Shown in pieces: positions 1 through 13,880 of a stretch of 64,000 nucleotides of DNA. The position numbers and the translations under genes are program-made. Position 1 is the first letter of the stretch. Every line of letters begins with the position of its first letter. The stretch comes from Daphnia carinata (lineage: Eukaryota; Arthropoda; Branchiopoda; Diplostraca; Daphniidae): the NCBI RefSeq assembly GCF_022539665.2, contig NW_026712515.1:1-64000 (forward strand). The letters are read 5' to 3'. The notes beneath the pieces were generated by a model, which was given only the letters and a program-made list of their open reading frames with translations, had not been told where the DNA came from and did no database searches.

Positions 1-3000
1 TTCAAACAGCATCAAATATACGTGTATTCAATGTGAATATAGTGTTATAGAATCAGTTTCTATATCTACATTCAAACAACATCAAATATACGTGTATTTA
101 TTTACATTCAAACAGCATCAAATATACGTGTATTCAATGTGAATATAGTGTTATAGAATCAGTTTCAATATCTACATTCAAACAGCATCAAATATACGTG
201 TATTCAATGTGAATATAGTGTTATAGAATCAGTTTCAATATCTACATTCAAACAGCATCAAATATACGTGTATTCAATGTGAATATAGTGTTATAGAATC
301 AGTTTCAATATCTACATTCAAACAGCATCAAATATACGTGTATTCAATGTGAATATAGTGTTATAGAATCAGTTTCAATATCTACATTCAAACAGCATCA
401 AATATACGTGTATTCAATGTGAATATAGTGTTATAGAATCAGTTTCAATATCTACATTCAAACAGCATCAAATATACGTGTATTCAATGTGAATATAGTG
501 TTATAGAATCAGTTTCAATATCTACATTCAAACAGCATCAAATATACGTGTATTCAATGTGAATATAGTGTTATAGAATCAGTTTCAATATCTACATTCA
601 AACAGCATCAAATATACGTGTATTCAATGTGAATATAGTGTTATAGAATCAGTTTCAATATCTACATTCAAACAGCATCAAATATACGTGTATTCAATGT
701 GAATATAGTGTTATAGAATCAGTTTCAATATCTACATTCAAACAGCATCAAATATACGTGTATTCAATGTGAATATAGTGTTATACAGTGAGTTTCAATA
801 TCTACATTCAAACAGCATCAAATATACGTGTATTCAATGTGAATATAGTGTTATAGAATCAGTTTCAATATCTACATTCAAACAGCATCAAATATACGTG
901 TATTCAATGTGAATATAGTGTTATAGAATCAGTTTCAATATCTACATTCAAACAGTATCAAATATACGTGTATTCAATGTGAATATAGTGTTATAGAATC
1001 AGTTTCAATATCTACATTCAAACAGTATCAAATATACGTGTATTCAATGTGAATATAGTGTTATAGAATCAGTTTCAATATCTACATTCAAACAGCATCA
1101 AATATACGTGTATTCAATGTGAATATAGTGTTATAGAATCAGTTTCAATATCTACATTCAAACAGCATCAAATATACGTGTATTCAATGTGAATATAGTG
1201 TTATAGAATCAGTTTCAATATCTACATTCAAACAGCATCAAATATACGTGTATTCAATGTGAATATAGTGTTATAGAATCAGTTTCAATATCTACATTCA
1301 AACAGCATCAAATATACGTGTATTCAATGTGAATATAGTGTTATAGAATCAGTTTCAATATCTACATTCAAACAGCATCAAATATACGTGTATTCAATGT
1401 GAATATAGTGTTATAGAATCAGTTTCAATATCTACATTCAAACAGCATCAAATATACGTGTATTCAATGTGAATATAGTGTTATAGAATCAGTTTCAATA
1501 TCTACATTCAAACAGCATCAAATATACGTGTATTCAATGTGAATATAGTGTTATAGAATCAGTATATCTACATTCAAACAGCATCAAATATACGTGTATT
1601 CAATGTGAATATAGTGTTATAGAATCAGTTTCAATATCTACATTCAAACAGCATCAAATATACGTGTATTCAATGTGAATATAGTGTTATAGAATCAGTT
1701 TCAATATCTACATTCAAACAGCATCAAATATACGTGTATTCAATGTGAATATAGTGTTATAGAATCAGTTTCAATATCTACATTCAAACAGCATCGTGTA
1801 TTCAATGTGAATATAGTGTTATAGTGTTTCATATCTACATTCAAACAGTGTGTATTCAATGTGAATATAGTGTTATAGAATCAGTTTCAATATCTACATT
1901 CAAACAGCATTATACAAATGTGAATATAGTGTTATAGAACAGTCATCTAAATAAATATACGTGTATTCAATGTGAATATAGTGTTATAGAATCAGTTTCA
2001 ATATCTACATTCAAACAGCATCAAATATACGTGTATTCAATGTGAATATAGTGTTATAGAATCAGTGTATTCAATGTGAATATAGTGTTATAGAATCAGT
2101 TTCAATATCTACATTCAAACAGCATCAAATATACGTGTATTCAATGTGAATATAGTGTTATAGAATCAGTTTCAATATCTACATTCAAACAGCATCAAAT
2201 ATACGTGTATTCAATGTGAATATAGTGTTATAGAATGAGTTTCAATATCTACATTCAAACAGCATCAAATATACGTGTATTCAATGTGAATATAGTGTTA
2301 TAGAATCAGTTTCAATATCTACATTCAAACAGCATCAAATATACGTGTATTCAATGTGAATATAGTGTTATAGAATCAGTTTCAATATCTACATTCAAAC
2401 AGCATCAAATATACGTGTATTCAATGTGAATATAGTGTTATAGAATCAGTTTCAATATCTACATTCAAACAGCATCAAATATACGTGTATTCAATGTGAA
2501 TATAGTGTTATATAATCAATTTCATGACCTACATTCAAACAGTATCAAATAAACGTGTATTCAATGTGAATATAGTGTGATACAGTGAGTTTCAATATCT
2601 ACATTCAAACAACAAACAGCAAATATACGTGTATTCAATGTGAATATAGTGTTATAGAATCAGTTTCAATATCTACATTCAAACAGCATCAAATATACGT
2701 GTATTCAATGTGAATATAGTGTTATAGAATCAGTTTCAATATCTACATTCAAACAGCATCAAATATACGTGTATTCAATGTGAATATAGTGTTATAGAAT
2801 CAGTTTCAATATCTACATTCAAACAGCATCAAATATACGTGTATTCAATGTGAATATAGTGTTATAGAATCAGTTTCAATATCTACATTCAAACAGCATC
2901 AAATATACGTGTATTCAATGTGAATATAGTGTTATAGAATCAGTTTCAATATCTACATTCAAACAGCATCAAATATACGTGTATTCAATGTGAATATAGT

Positions 3001-6000
3001 GTATTCATATAGTGTTATAATCAGTTTCAATATCTACATTCAAACAGCATCAAATATACGTGTATTCAATGTGAATATAGTGTTATAGAATCAGTTTCAA
3101 TATCTACATTCAAACAGCATCAAATATACGTGTATTCAATGTGAATATAGTGTTATACAGTGAGTTTCAATATCTACATTCAAACAGCATCAAATATACG
3201 TGTATTCAATGTGAATATAGTGTTATAGAATCAGTTTCAATATCTACATTCAAACAGCATCAAATATACGTGTATTCAATGTGAATATAGTGTTATAGAA
3301 GCATCAGTTTCAATATCTACATTCAAACAGCATCAAATATACGTGTATTCAATGTGAATATAGTGTTATAGAATCAGTTTCAATATCTACATTCAAACAG
3401 CATCAAATATACGTGTATTCAATGTGAATATAGTGTTATAGAATCAGTTTCAATATCTACATTCAAACAGCATCAAATATACGTGTATTCAATGTGAATA
3501 TAGTGTTATAGAATCAGTTTCAATATCTACATTCAAACAGCATCAAATATACGTGTATTCAATGTGAATATAGTGTTATAGAATCAGTTTCAATATCTAC
3601 ATTCAAACAGCATCAAATATATACGTGTATTCAATGTGAATATAGTGTTATAGAATCAGTTTCAATATCTACATTCAAACAGCATCAAATATACGTGTAT
3701 TCAATGTGAATATAGTGTTATAGAATCAGTTTCAATATCTACATTCAAACAGCATCAAATATACGTGTATTCAATGTGAATATAGTGTTATAGAATCAGT
3801 TTCAATATCTACATTCAAACAGCATCAAATATACGTGTATTCAATGTGAATATAGTGTTATAGAATCAGTTTCAATATCTACATTCAAACAGCATCAAAT
3901 ATACGTGTATTCAATGTGAATATAGTGTTATAGAATCAGTTTCAATATCTACATTCAAACAGCATCAAATATACGTGTATTCAATGTGAATATAGTGTTA
4001 TAGAATGAGTTTCAATATCTACATTCAAACAGCATCAAATATACGTGTATTCAATGTGAATATAGTGTTATAGAATCAGTTTCAATATCTACATTCAAAC
4101 AGCATCAAATATACGTGTATTCAATGTGAATAATATGTTATACAGTGAGTTTCAATATCTACATTCAAACAGCATCAAATATACGTGTATTCAATGTGAA
4201 TATAGTGTTATAGAATCAGTTTCAATATCTACATTCAAACAGCATCAAATATACGTGTATTCAATGTGAATATAGTGTTATAGAATCAGTTTCAATATCT
4301 ACATTCAAACAGCATCAAATATACGTGTATTCAATGTGAATATAGTGTTATAGAATCAGTTTCAATATCTACATTCAAACAGCATCAAATATACGTGTAT
4401 TCAATGTGAATATAGTGTTATAGAATCAGTTTCAATATCTACATTCAAACAGCATCAAATATACGTGTATTCAATGTGAATATAGTGTTATAGAATCAGT
4501 TTCTAATATCTACATTCAAACAGTATCAAATATACGTGTATTCAATGTGAATATAGTGTTATAGAATCAGTTTCAATATCTACATTCAAACAGCATCAAA
4601 TATACGTGTATTCAATGTGTGAGTTTCAATATCTACATTCAAACAGCATCAAATATACGTGTATTCAATGTGAATATAGTGTTATAGAATCAGTTTCAAT
4701 ATCTACATTCAAACAGCATCAAATATACGTGTATTCAATGTGAATATAGTGTTATAGAATCAGTTTCAATATCTACATTCAAACAGCATCAAATATACGT
4801 GTATTCAATGTGAATATAGTGTTATAGAATCAGTTTCAATATCTACATTCAAACAGCATCAAATATACGTGTATTCAATGTGAATATAGTGTTATAGAAT
4901 CAGTTTCAATATCTACATTCAAACAGCATCAAATATACGTGTATTCAATGTGAATATAGTGTTATAGAATCAGTTTCAATATCTACATTCAAACAGCATC
5001 AAATATACGTGTATTCAATGTGAATATAGTGTTATAGAATCAGTTTCAATATCTACATTCAAACAGCATCAAATATACGTGTATTCAATGTGAATATAGT
5101 GTTATAGAATCAGTTTCAATATCTACATTCAAACAGCATCAAATATACGTGTATTCAATGTGAATATAGTGTTATAGAATCAGTTTCAATATCTACATTC
5201 AAACAGCATCAAATATACGTGTATTCAATGTGAATATAGTGTTATAGAATCAGTTTCAATATCTACATTCAAACAGCATCAAATATACGTGTATTCAATG
5301 TGAATATAGTGTTATAGAATCAGTTTCAATATCTACATTCAAACAGCATCAAATATACGTGTATTCAATGTGAATATAGTGTTATAGAATCAGTTTCAAT
5401 ATCTACATTCAAACAGCATCAAATATACGTGTATTCAATGTGAATATAGTGTTATAGAATCAGTTTCAATATCTACATTCAAACAGCATCAAATATACGT
5501 GTATTCAATGTGAATATAGTGTTATAGAATCAGTTTCAATATCTACATTCAAACAGCATCAAATATACGTGTATTCAATGTGAATATAGTGTTATAGAAT
5601 CAGTTTCAATATCTACATTCAAACAGCATCAAATATACGTGTATTCAATGTGAATATAGTGTTATAGAATCAGTTTCAATATCTACATTCAAACAGCATC
5701 AAATATACGTGTATTCAATGTGAATATAGTGTTATAGAATCAGTTTCAATATCTACATTCAAACAGCATCAAATATACGTGTATTCAATGTGAATATAGT
5801 GTTATACAGTGAGTTTCAATATCTACATTCAAACAGCATGAAATATACGTGTATTCAATGTGAATATAGTGTTATAGAATCAGTTTCAATATCTACATTA
5901 AAACAGCATCAAATATACGTGTATTCAATGTGAATATAGTGTTATAGAAGTGAGTTTCAATATCTACATTCAAACAGCATGAAATATATTCAATGTGAAT

Positions 6001-9000
6001 ATAGTGTTATAGAATCAGTTTCAATATCTACATTCAAACAGCATCAAATATACGTGTATTCAATGTGAATATAGTGTAAGACAGTGAGTTTCAATATCTA
6101 CATTCAAACAGCATCAAATATACGTGTATTCAATGTGAATATAGTGTTATAGAATCAGTTTCAATATCTACATTCAAACAGCATCAAATATACGTGTATT
6201 CAATGTGAATATAGTGTTATAGAATCAGTTTCAATATCTACATTCAAACAGCATCAAATATACGTGTATTCAATGTGAATATAGTGTTATAGAATCAGTT
6301 TCTATATCTACATTCAAACAGCATCAAATATACGTGTATTCAATGTGAATATAGTGTTATAGAATCAGTTTCAATATCTACATTCAAACAGCATCAAATA
6401 TACGTGTATTCAATGTGAATATAGTGTTATAGAATCAGTTTCAATATCTACATTCAAACAGCATCAAATATACGTGTATTCAATGTGAATATAGTGTTAT
6501 AGAATCAGTTTCAATATCTACATTCAAACAGCATCAAATATACGTGTATTCAATGTGAATATAGTGTTATAGAATCAGTTTCAATATCTACATTCAAACA
6601 GCATCAAATATACGTGTATTCAATGTGAATATAGTGTTATAGAATCAGTTTCAATATCTACATTCAAACAGCATCAAATATACGTGTATTCAATGTGAAT
6701 ATAGTGTTATAGAATCAGTTTCAATATCTACATTCAAACAGCATCAAATATACGTGTATTCAATGTGAATATAGTGTTATAGAATCAGTTTCAATATCTA
6801 CATTCAAACAGCATCAAATATACGTGTATTCAATGTGAATATAGTGTTATAGAATCAGTTTCAATATCTACATTCAAACAGCATCAAATATACGTGTATT
6901 CAATGTGAATATAGTGTTATAGAATCAGTTTCAATATCTACATTCAAACAGCATCAAATATACGTGTATTCAATGTGAATATAGTGTTATAGAATCAGTT
7001 TCTATATCTACATTCAAACAGCATCAAATATACGTGTATTCAATGTGAATATAGTGTTATAGAATCAGTTTCAATATCTACATTCAAACAGCATCAAATA
7101 TACGTGTATTCAATGTGAATATAGTGTTATAGAATCAGTTTCAATATCTACATTCAAACAGCATCAAATATACGTGTATTCAATGTGAATATAGTGTTAT
7201 AGAATCAGTTTCAATATCTACATTCAAACAGCATCAAATATACGTGTATTCAATGTGAATATAGTGTTATAGAATCAGTTTCAATATCTACATTCAAACA
7301 GCATCAAATATACGTGTATTCAATGTGAATATAGTGTTATAGAATCAGTTTCAATATCTACATTCAAACAGCATCAAATATACGTGTATTCAATGTGAAT
7401 ATAGTGTTATAGAATCAGTTTCAATATCTACATTCAAACAGCATGAAATATACGTGTATTCAATGTGAATATAGTGTTATAGAATCAGTTTCAATATCTA
7501 CATTCAAACAGCATCAAATATACGTGTATTCAATGTGAATATAGTGTAATACAGTGAGTTTCAATATCTACATTCAAACAGCATCAAATATACGTGTATT
7601 CAATGTGAATATAGTGTTATAGAATCAGTTTCAATATCTACATTCAAACAGCATCAAATATACGTGTATTCAATGTGAATATAGTGTTATAGAATCAGTT
7701 TCAATATCTACATTCAAACAGCATCAAATATACGTGTATTCAATGTGAATATAGTGTTATAGAATCAGTTTCAATATCTACATTCAAACAGCATCAAATA
7801 TACGTGTATTCAATGTGAATATAGTGTTATAGAATCAGTTTCAATATCTACATTCAAACAGCATCAAATATACGTGTATTCAATGTGAATATAGTGTTAT
7901 AGAATCAGTTTCAATATCTACATTCAAACAGCATCAAATATACGTGTATTCAATGTGAATATAGTGTTATAGAATCAGTTTCTATATCTACATTCAAACA
8001 GCATCAAATATACGTGTATTCAATGTGAATATAGTGTTATAGAATCAGTTTCAATATCTACATTCAAACAGCATCAAATATACGTGTATTCAATGTGAAT
8101 ATAGTGTTATAGAATCAGTTTCAATATCTACATTCAAACAGCATGAAATATACGTGTATTCAATGTGAATATAGTGTTATAGAATCAGTTTCAATATCTA
8201 CATTCAAACAGCATCAAATATACGTGTATTCAATGTGAATATAGTGTTATAGAATCAGTTTCAATATCTACATTCAAACAGCATCAAATATACGTGTATT
8301 CAATGTGAATATAGTGTTATAGAATCAGTTTCAATATCTACATTCAAACAGCATCAAATATACGTGTATTCAATGTGAATATAGTGTTATAGAATCAGTT
8401 TCAATATCTACATTCAAACAGCATGAAATATACGTGTATTCAATGTGAATATAGTGTTATAGAATCAGTTTCATGATCTACATTCAAACAGCATCAAATA
8501 TACGTGTATTCAATGTGAATATAGTGTTATACAGTCAGTTTCAATATCTACATTCAAACAGCATCAAATATACGTGTATTCAATGTGAATATAGTGTTAT
8601 AGAATCAGTTTCAATATCTACATTCAAACAGCATCAAATATACGTGTATTCAATGTGAATATAGTGTTATAGAATCAGTTTCAATATCTACATTCAAACA
8701 GCATCAAATATACGTGTATTCAATGTGAATATAGTGTTATAGAATCAGTTTCAATATCTACATTCAAACAGCATCAAATATACGTGTATTCAATGTGAAT
8801 ATAGTGTTATAGAATCAGTTTCAATATCTACATTCAAACAGCATCAAATATACGTGTATTCAATGTGAATATAGTGTTATAGAATCAGTTTCAATATCTA
8901 CATTCAAACAGCATCAAATATACGTGTATTCAATGTGAATATAGTGTTATAGAATCAGTTTCAATATCTACATTCAAACAGCATCAAATATATACGTGTA

Positions 9001-9952
9001 TTCAATGTGAATATAGTGTTATAGAATCAGTTTCAATATCTACATTCAAACAGCATCAAATATACGTGTATTCAATGTGAATATAGTGTTATAGAATCAG
9101 TTTCAATATCTACATTCAAACAGCATCAAATATACGTGTATTCAATGTGAATATAGTGTTATAGAATCAGTTTCAATATCTACATTCAAACAGCATCAAA
9201 TATACGTGTATTCAATGTGAATATAGTGTTATAGAATCAGTTTCAATATCTACATTCAAACAGCATCAAATATACGTGTATTCAATGTGAATATAGTGTT
9301 ATAGAATCAGTTTCAATATCTACATTCAAACAGCATCAAATATACGTGTATTCAATGTGAATATAGTGTTATAGAATCAGTTTCAATATCTACATTCAAA
9401 CAGCATCAAATATACGTGTATTCAATGTGAATATAGTGTTATAGAATCAGTTTCAATATCTACATTCAAACAGCATCAAATATACGTGTATTCAATGTGA
9501 ATATAGTGTTATAGAATCAGTTTCAATATCTACATTCAAACAGCATCAAATATACGTGTATTCAATGTGAATATAGTGTTATAGAATCAGTTTCAATATC
9601 TACATTCAAACAGCATGAAATATACGTGTATTCAATGTGAATATAGTGTTATAGAATCAGTTTCAATATCTACCTTCAAACAGCATCAAATATACGTGTA
9701 TTCAATGTGAATATAGTGTTATAGAATCAGTTTCTATATCTACATTCAAACAACATCAAATATACGTGTATTCAATGTGAATATAGTGTTATAGAATCAG
9801 AGTTTCAATATCTACATTCAAACAGCATCAAATATACGTGTATTCAATGTGAATATAGTGTTATAGAATCAAAAATATCTACATTCAAACAGCATCAAAT
9901 ATACGTGTATTCAATGTGAATATAGTGTTATAGAATCAGTTTCAATATCTAC
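1..9952. repeat. 70-bp satellite array, block 1a (homogeneous)
   Basis: A head-to-tail array of a 70-bp monomer, about 142 copies. One monomer can be read at 171-240. Composition is about 27% GC. Each monomer contains a perfect dyad, TATTCA-ATG-TGAATA. Most copies are identical. Recurrent variants are C or G after CAGCAT, and TTATAGAATCAG versus TTATACAGTGAG, TAATACAGTGAG or GATACAGTGAG. Small indels occur at about 1561, 1795-1950, 2060, 2515-2620, 3000, 4610 and 5950. The period is not a multiple of three, so short ORFs here are repeat artefacts. No spacers are present, which rules out CRISPR. The array begins before base 1. Confidence 0.98.
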
Positions 9953-12525
9953 ATTCAGAGAGATCAAATATACGTGTATTCAACACAGGTATTAGATATC
10001 GTCAGACCGCTGATTTAGCTTTGGAACCGTTTCAATATCTACATTCAAACAGCATAAAATATACGTGTATTCAATGTGAATATAGTGTTATAGAATCAGT
10101 TTCAATATCTACATTCAAACATCATCAAATATACGTGTATTCAATGTGAATATAGTGTGATAAAGTGAGTTTCAATATCTACATTCAAAAGCATCAAATA
10201 TACGTGTATTCAATGTGAATATAGTGTTATAGAATCAGTTTCATGACTACATTCAAACAGTATCAAATATAAGTGTATTCAATGTGAATATAGTATGATA
10301 CAGTGAGTTTCAATATCAACATTCAAACAGCATCAAATATACGTGTATTCAATGTGAATATAGTGTTATACAATCAGTTTCAATATCTACATTCAAACAG
10401 CATGAAATATACGTGTATTCATTGTGAATATAGTGTTATAGAATCAGTTTCAATATCTACATTCAAACAGCATCAAATATACGTGTATTCAATGTGAATA
10501 TAGTGTATAGAATCAGTTTCAATATCTACATCCAAACAGCATCAAATATACGTGTATTCAATGTGAATATAGTGTAATACAGTGAGTTTCAATATCTACA
10601 TTCAAACAGCATAAATATACGTGTATTCAATGTGAATATAGTGTTATAGAGTCAGTTTCAATATCTACATTCAAACAGCATCAAATATACGTGTATTCAA
10701 TGTGAATATAGTGTTCTAGAATCAGTTTCAATATCTACATTCAAACAGCATCAAATATACAGTGTATTCAATGTGAATATAGTGTGATACAGTGAGTTTC
10801 AATATCTACATTCAAACAGCATCAAATATACGTGTATTCAATGTGAATATAATGTTATAGAATAAGTTTCAAAATCTACATTCAAACAGCATTGAATATA
10901 CGTGTATTCAATGTGAATATAGTGTTATAGAATCAGTTTTTGCGTATCTACATTCAAACAGCATCAAATATACGTGTATTCAATGTGAATATAGTGTTAT
11001 AGAATCAGTTTCAATATCTACATTCAAACAGCATAAAATATACGTGTATTCAAAGGGAATATAGTGTGATCATTTAATATCTACATTCAAACGACATGTT
11101 ATTTTTCAATGAGAATATAGGGTTTAACAGTTGTGAATATCTACATTCAAACAGCATTAAATATACGTGTATTCAATGTGAATATAGTGTTATAGAATCA
11201 GTTTCAATATCTACATTCAAACAGCATGAAATATACGTGTATTCAATGTGAATATAGTGTTATAGAATCAGTTTCAATATCTACATTCAAACAGCATGAA
11301 AATATACGTGTATTCAATGTGAATATAGTGTTATAGAAACAGTTTCAATATCTACATTCAAACAGCATCAAATATACGTGTATCCAATGTGAATATAGTG
11401 TTATAGAATCAGTTTCAATATGAGCATACAAACAGCATGAAATATACGTGTATTCAATGTGAATATAGTGTTATAGAATCAGTTTCTTTATCTACATTCA
11501 AACAGCATGAAATATACGTGTATTCAATGTGAATATAGTGTTATAGAATCAGTTTCAATATCTACATTCAAACAGCATGAAATATACGTTTTCAATGTGA
11601 ATATAGTGTTATAGGGATCAGTTTCAATATCTACATTCAAACAGCATCAAATATACGTGTATTCAATGTGAATATAGTGTTAAAGAATCAGTTTCAATAT
11701 CTACATTCAAACAGCATTTTTATACGTGTATTCAATGTGAATATAGTGTTATAGAATCAGTTTCAATATCTACATCTCTTTACAGATGGAATATACTGCA
11801 TTCAATGTGAATATATTAACAGAATCAGGAATATCTCATTCAAACAGCATCCCTTATACGTGTATTCAACGAATATAGTGTCATCAATGCGAGTTTCAAT
11901 ATCTACATTCAAACAGCATCAAATATACGTGTATTCAATGTGAATATAGTGTAATATAGTCAATCATGGGACTAGACAAGCGACTATCGCTACATTCAAA
12001 GGTTTTCAGGCTATAAACAACGTCTGGACATTCAAACAGCATCAAATATACGCAATGTGAATATAGTGTCGCAGCGGTTTCAATATCTAATTCAAACAGC
12101 ATCAAATATACGTGTATTCAATGTGAATATAGTGTTATAGAATCAGTTTCGATATCTACATTCAAACAGCATCAAATATACGTGTATTCAATGTGAATAT
12201 AGTGTTATAGAATCATCCTCAATATCTACATTCAAACAGCATCAAATATACGTGTATTCAATGTGTATAGTGTTATAGAATCGGTTTCAATATCTACATT
12301 CAAACAGTTGGAATATACGTGTATTCAATGTGAATATAGTGTAATAGAGACGCCAATATCTACATTCAAACAGCATCAAATATACCGTATTCAATGTGAA
12401 TATAGTGTTATAGAATCAGTTTCATGATCTACATTCAAATAGCATCTAATATACGTGTATGCAATGTGAATATAGTGTTATCGAATCGGTGGTCAATATC
12501 TACATTCAAACAGCATCCACAATAT

Positions 12526-12643
12526 ACTTACCAGTCGGCCTGGAACAATTGGCTCGGTTGGTGCCTCAGGCGGGATCTTGATCCCGTGTCAGTACTTTGA
12601 ATTCTGTGCTAGAGTATCTGGCGGAATACACGGAGAACTGTTC
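12526..12643. other. Non-satellite segment A in degenerate block
   Basis: About 118 bp with no resemblance to the satellite and higher GC. It contains a stem-loop, GGGATC-TT-GATCCC, at about 12572-12585. A related stem-loop with a compensatory change and a similar 3' flank occurs in segment B (13332-13407). Identity unknown; possibly remnants of one small dispersed element. Confidence 0.5.
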
Positions 12644-13331
12644 CTATCTACATTCAAACATCCATAAATGCTGTCGACCACCCTTCAATGTGAATATAGT
12701 GCTATAGAATCCGTTTCAATATCTACATTCAAACAGCATGAAATATACGTGTATTCAATGTGAATATAGTGTTAACACCTGGGATCTTATTCAAACAGCA
12801 TGGTATACGTTATTCAATGTGAATATAGTGTTAACGACCAGTTTCAATATCTACATTCAAAAAGCATTAAATATACGTTGTTTCAATGTCATATAGTGTC
12901 TAGAATCAGTTTCAATATCTACATTCAAACGCATCAAATATAGAGATTCAATGTGAATATAGTGTTCAGCCGACCGAGGAAGGCAGTTTCAATATCTACA
13001 TTCAAACAGACATAAATATACGTCTATTCAATCCTGAATATAGTGTACAGTGAATTGGGTGCCTATCTACATTCAAACACAAAAATATACGTGTATTCAA
13101 CAGTGAATATAGTGTTATAGAATCGATTCAATATCTACATTCAAACAGCATCCAATATACGTGTATTCAATGTGAATATAGTGTTATAGAATCAGTTTCA
13201 TGATCTACATTCAAACAGCATCAAATATACGTGTATTCAATGTGAATATAGTGTCAATAGACCCAGATTGAATATCTACATTCAAACAGCATCAAATATA
13301 CGTGTATTCAATGTGAATATAGTTTATAGAA

Positions 13332-13407
13332 TACAGTGGCTCCTAGCATTCCGATTTCTACGGGCGGTTCTTGAACCCCACTCAGCATACTTTGAAATCA
13401 TAAAAGT
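13332..13407. other. Non-satellite segment B in degenerate block
   Basis: About 76 bp unrelated to the satellite. It has a stem-loop GGTTC-TT-GAACC followed by a CAGCATACTTTGAA tail that aligns with segment A (CAGTACTTTGAA). Function and origin unknown. Confidence 0.45.
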
Positions 13408-13880
13408 TGTATTCAATGTGAATATAGTGTGATACAGTGAGTTTCAATATCTACATTCAAACAGCATCAAATATTCGTGTATTCAATGTGAATATAGTGT
13501 GATACAGTGAGTTTCAATATCTACATTCAAACAGCATCAAATATAAAAATTCAAAGTGATTATTAGTGTTATATTTTTTATCTACATTCAAACAGCATAA
13601 TTAAAAGTCTTTGTTTGTGAATATAGTGTTCCCAATGCAGAAGCAGTTTCAATATCTACCATTAAGACAAAAGGAAGCATCAAATATACGTTCATTCCAT
13701 GTGAATATAGTGTTATATTCAGTTTCTGGCATATCTACATTCAAAAATCCTTCCAAATATACGAAATTTTTTCAATGTGTTAATGTAGTGTTATAGAATC
13801 CCTACTTTCCTCAATATCTACATTCAAACAGCATGTCAAATATACGTTTTTCCCATTCAATGATAAATATAGTGAATATA

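Larger units (their letters stand above)
9953..13880. repeat. Degenerate 70-bp satellite block with foreign segments
   Basis: Same monomer and orientation as the flanks, but many units carry substitutions, truncations and short unrelated stretches (about 9983-10028, 11955-12030, 12526-12643 and 13332-13407). Degeneration is worst at 11040-13880. The flanking blocks are nearly perfect, so either this is an older non-homogenised patch or the consensus sequence is poor here. No gene is supported. Confidence 0.9.

Noticed and set aside
8473-10497. Open reading frames of about 60 codons inside the satellite (also at 13611 and 60263)
   Set aside because: They are products of the tandem repeat; a 70-bp period shifts frame each unit and there is no start, stop or splice logic.
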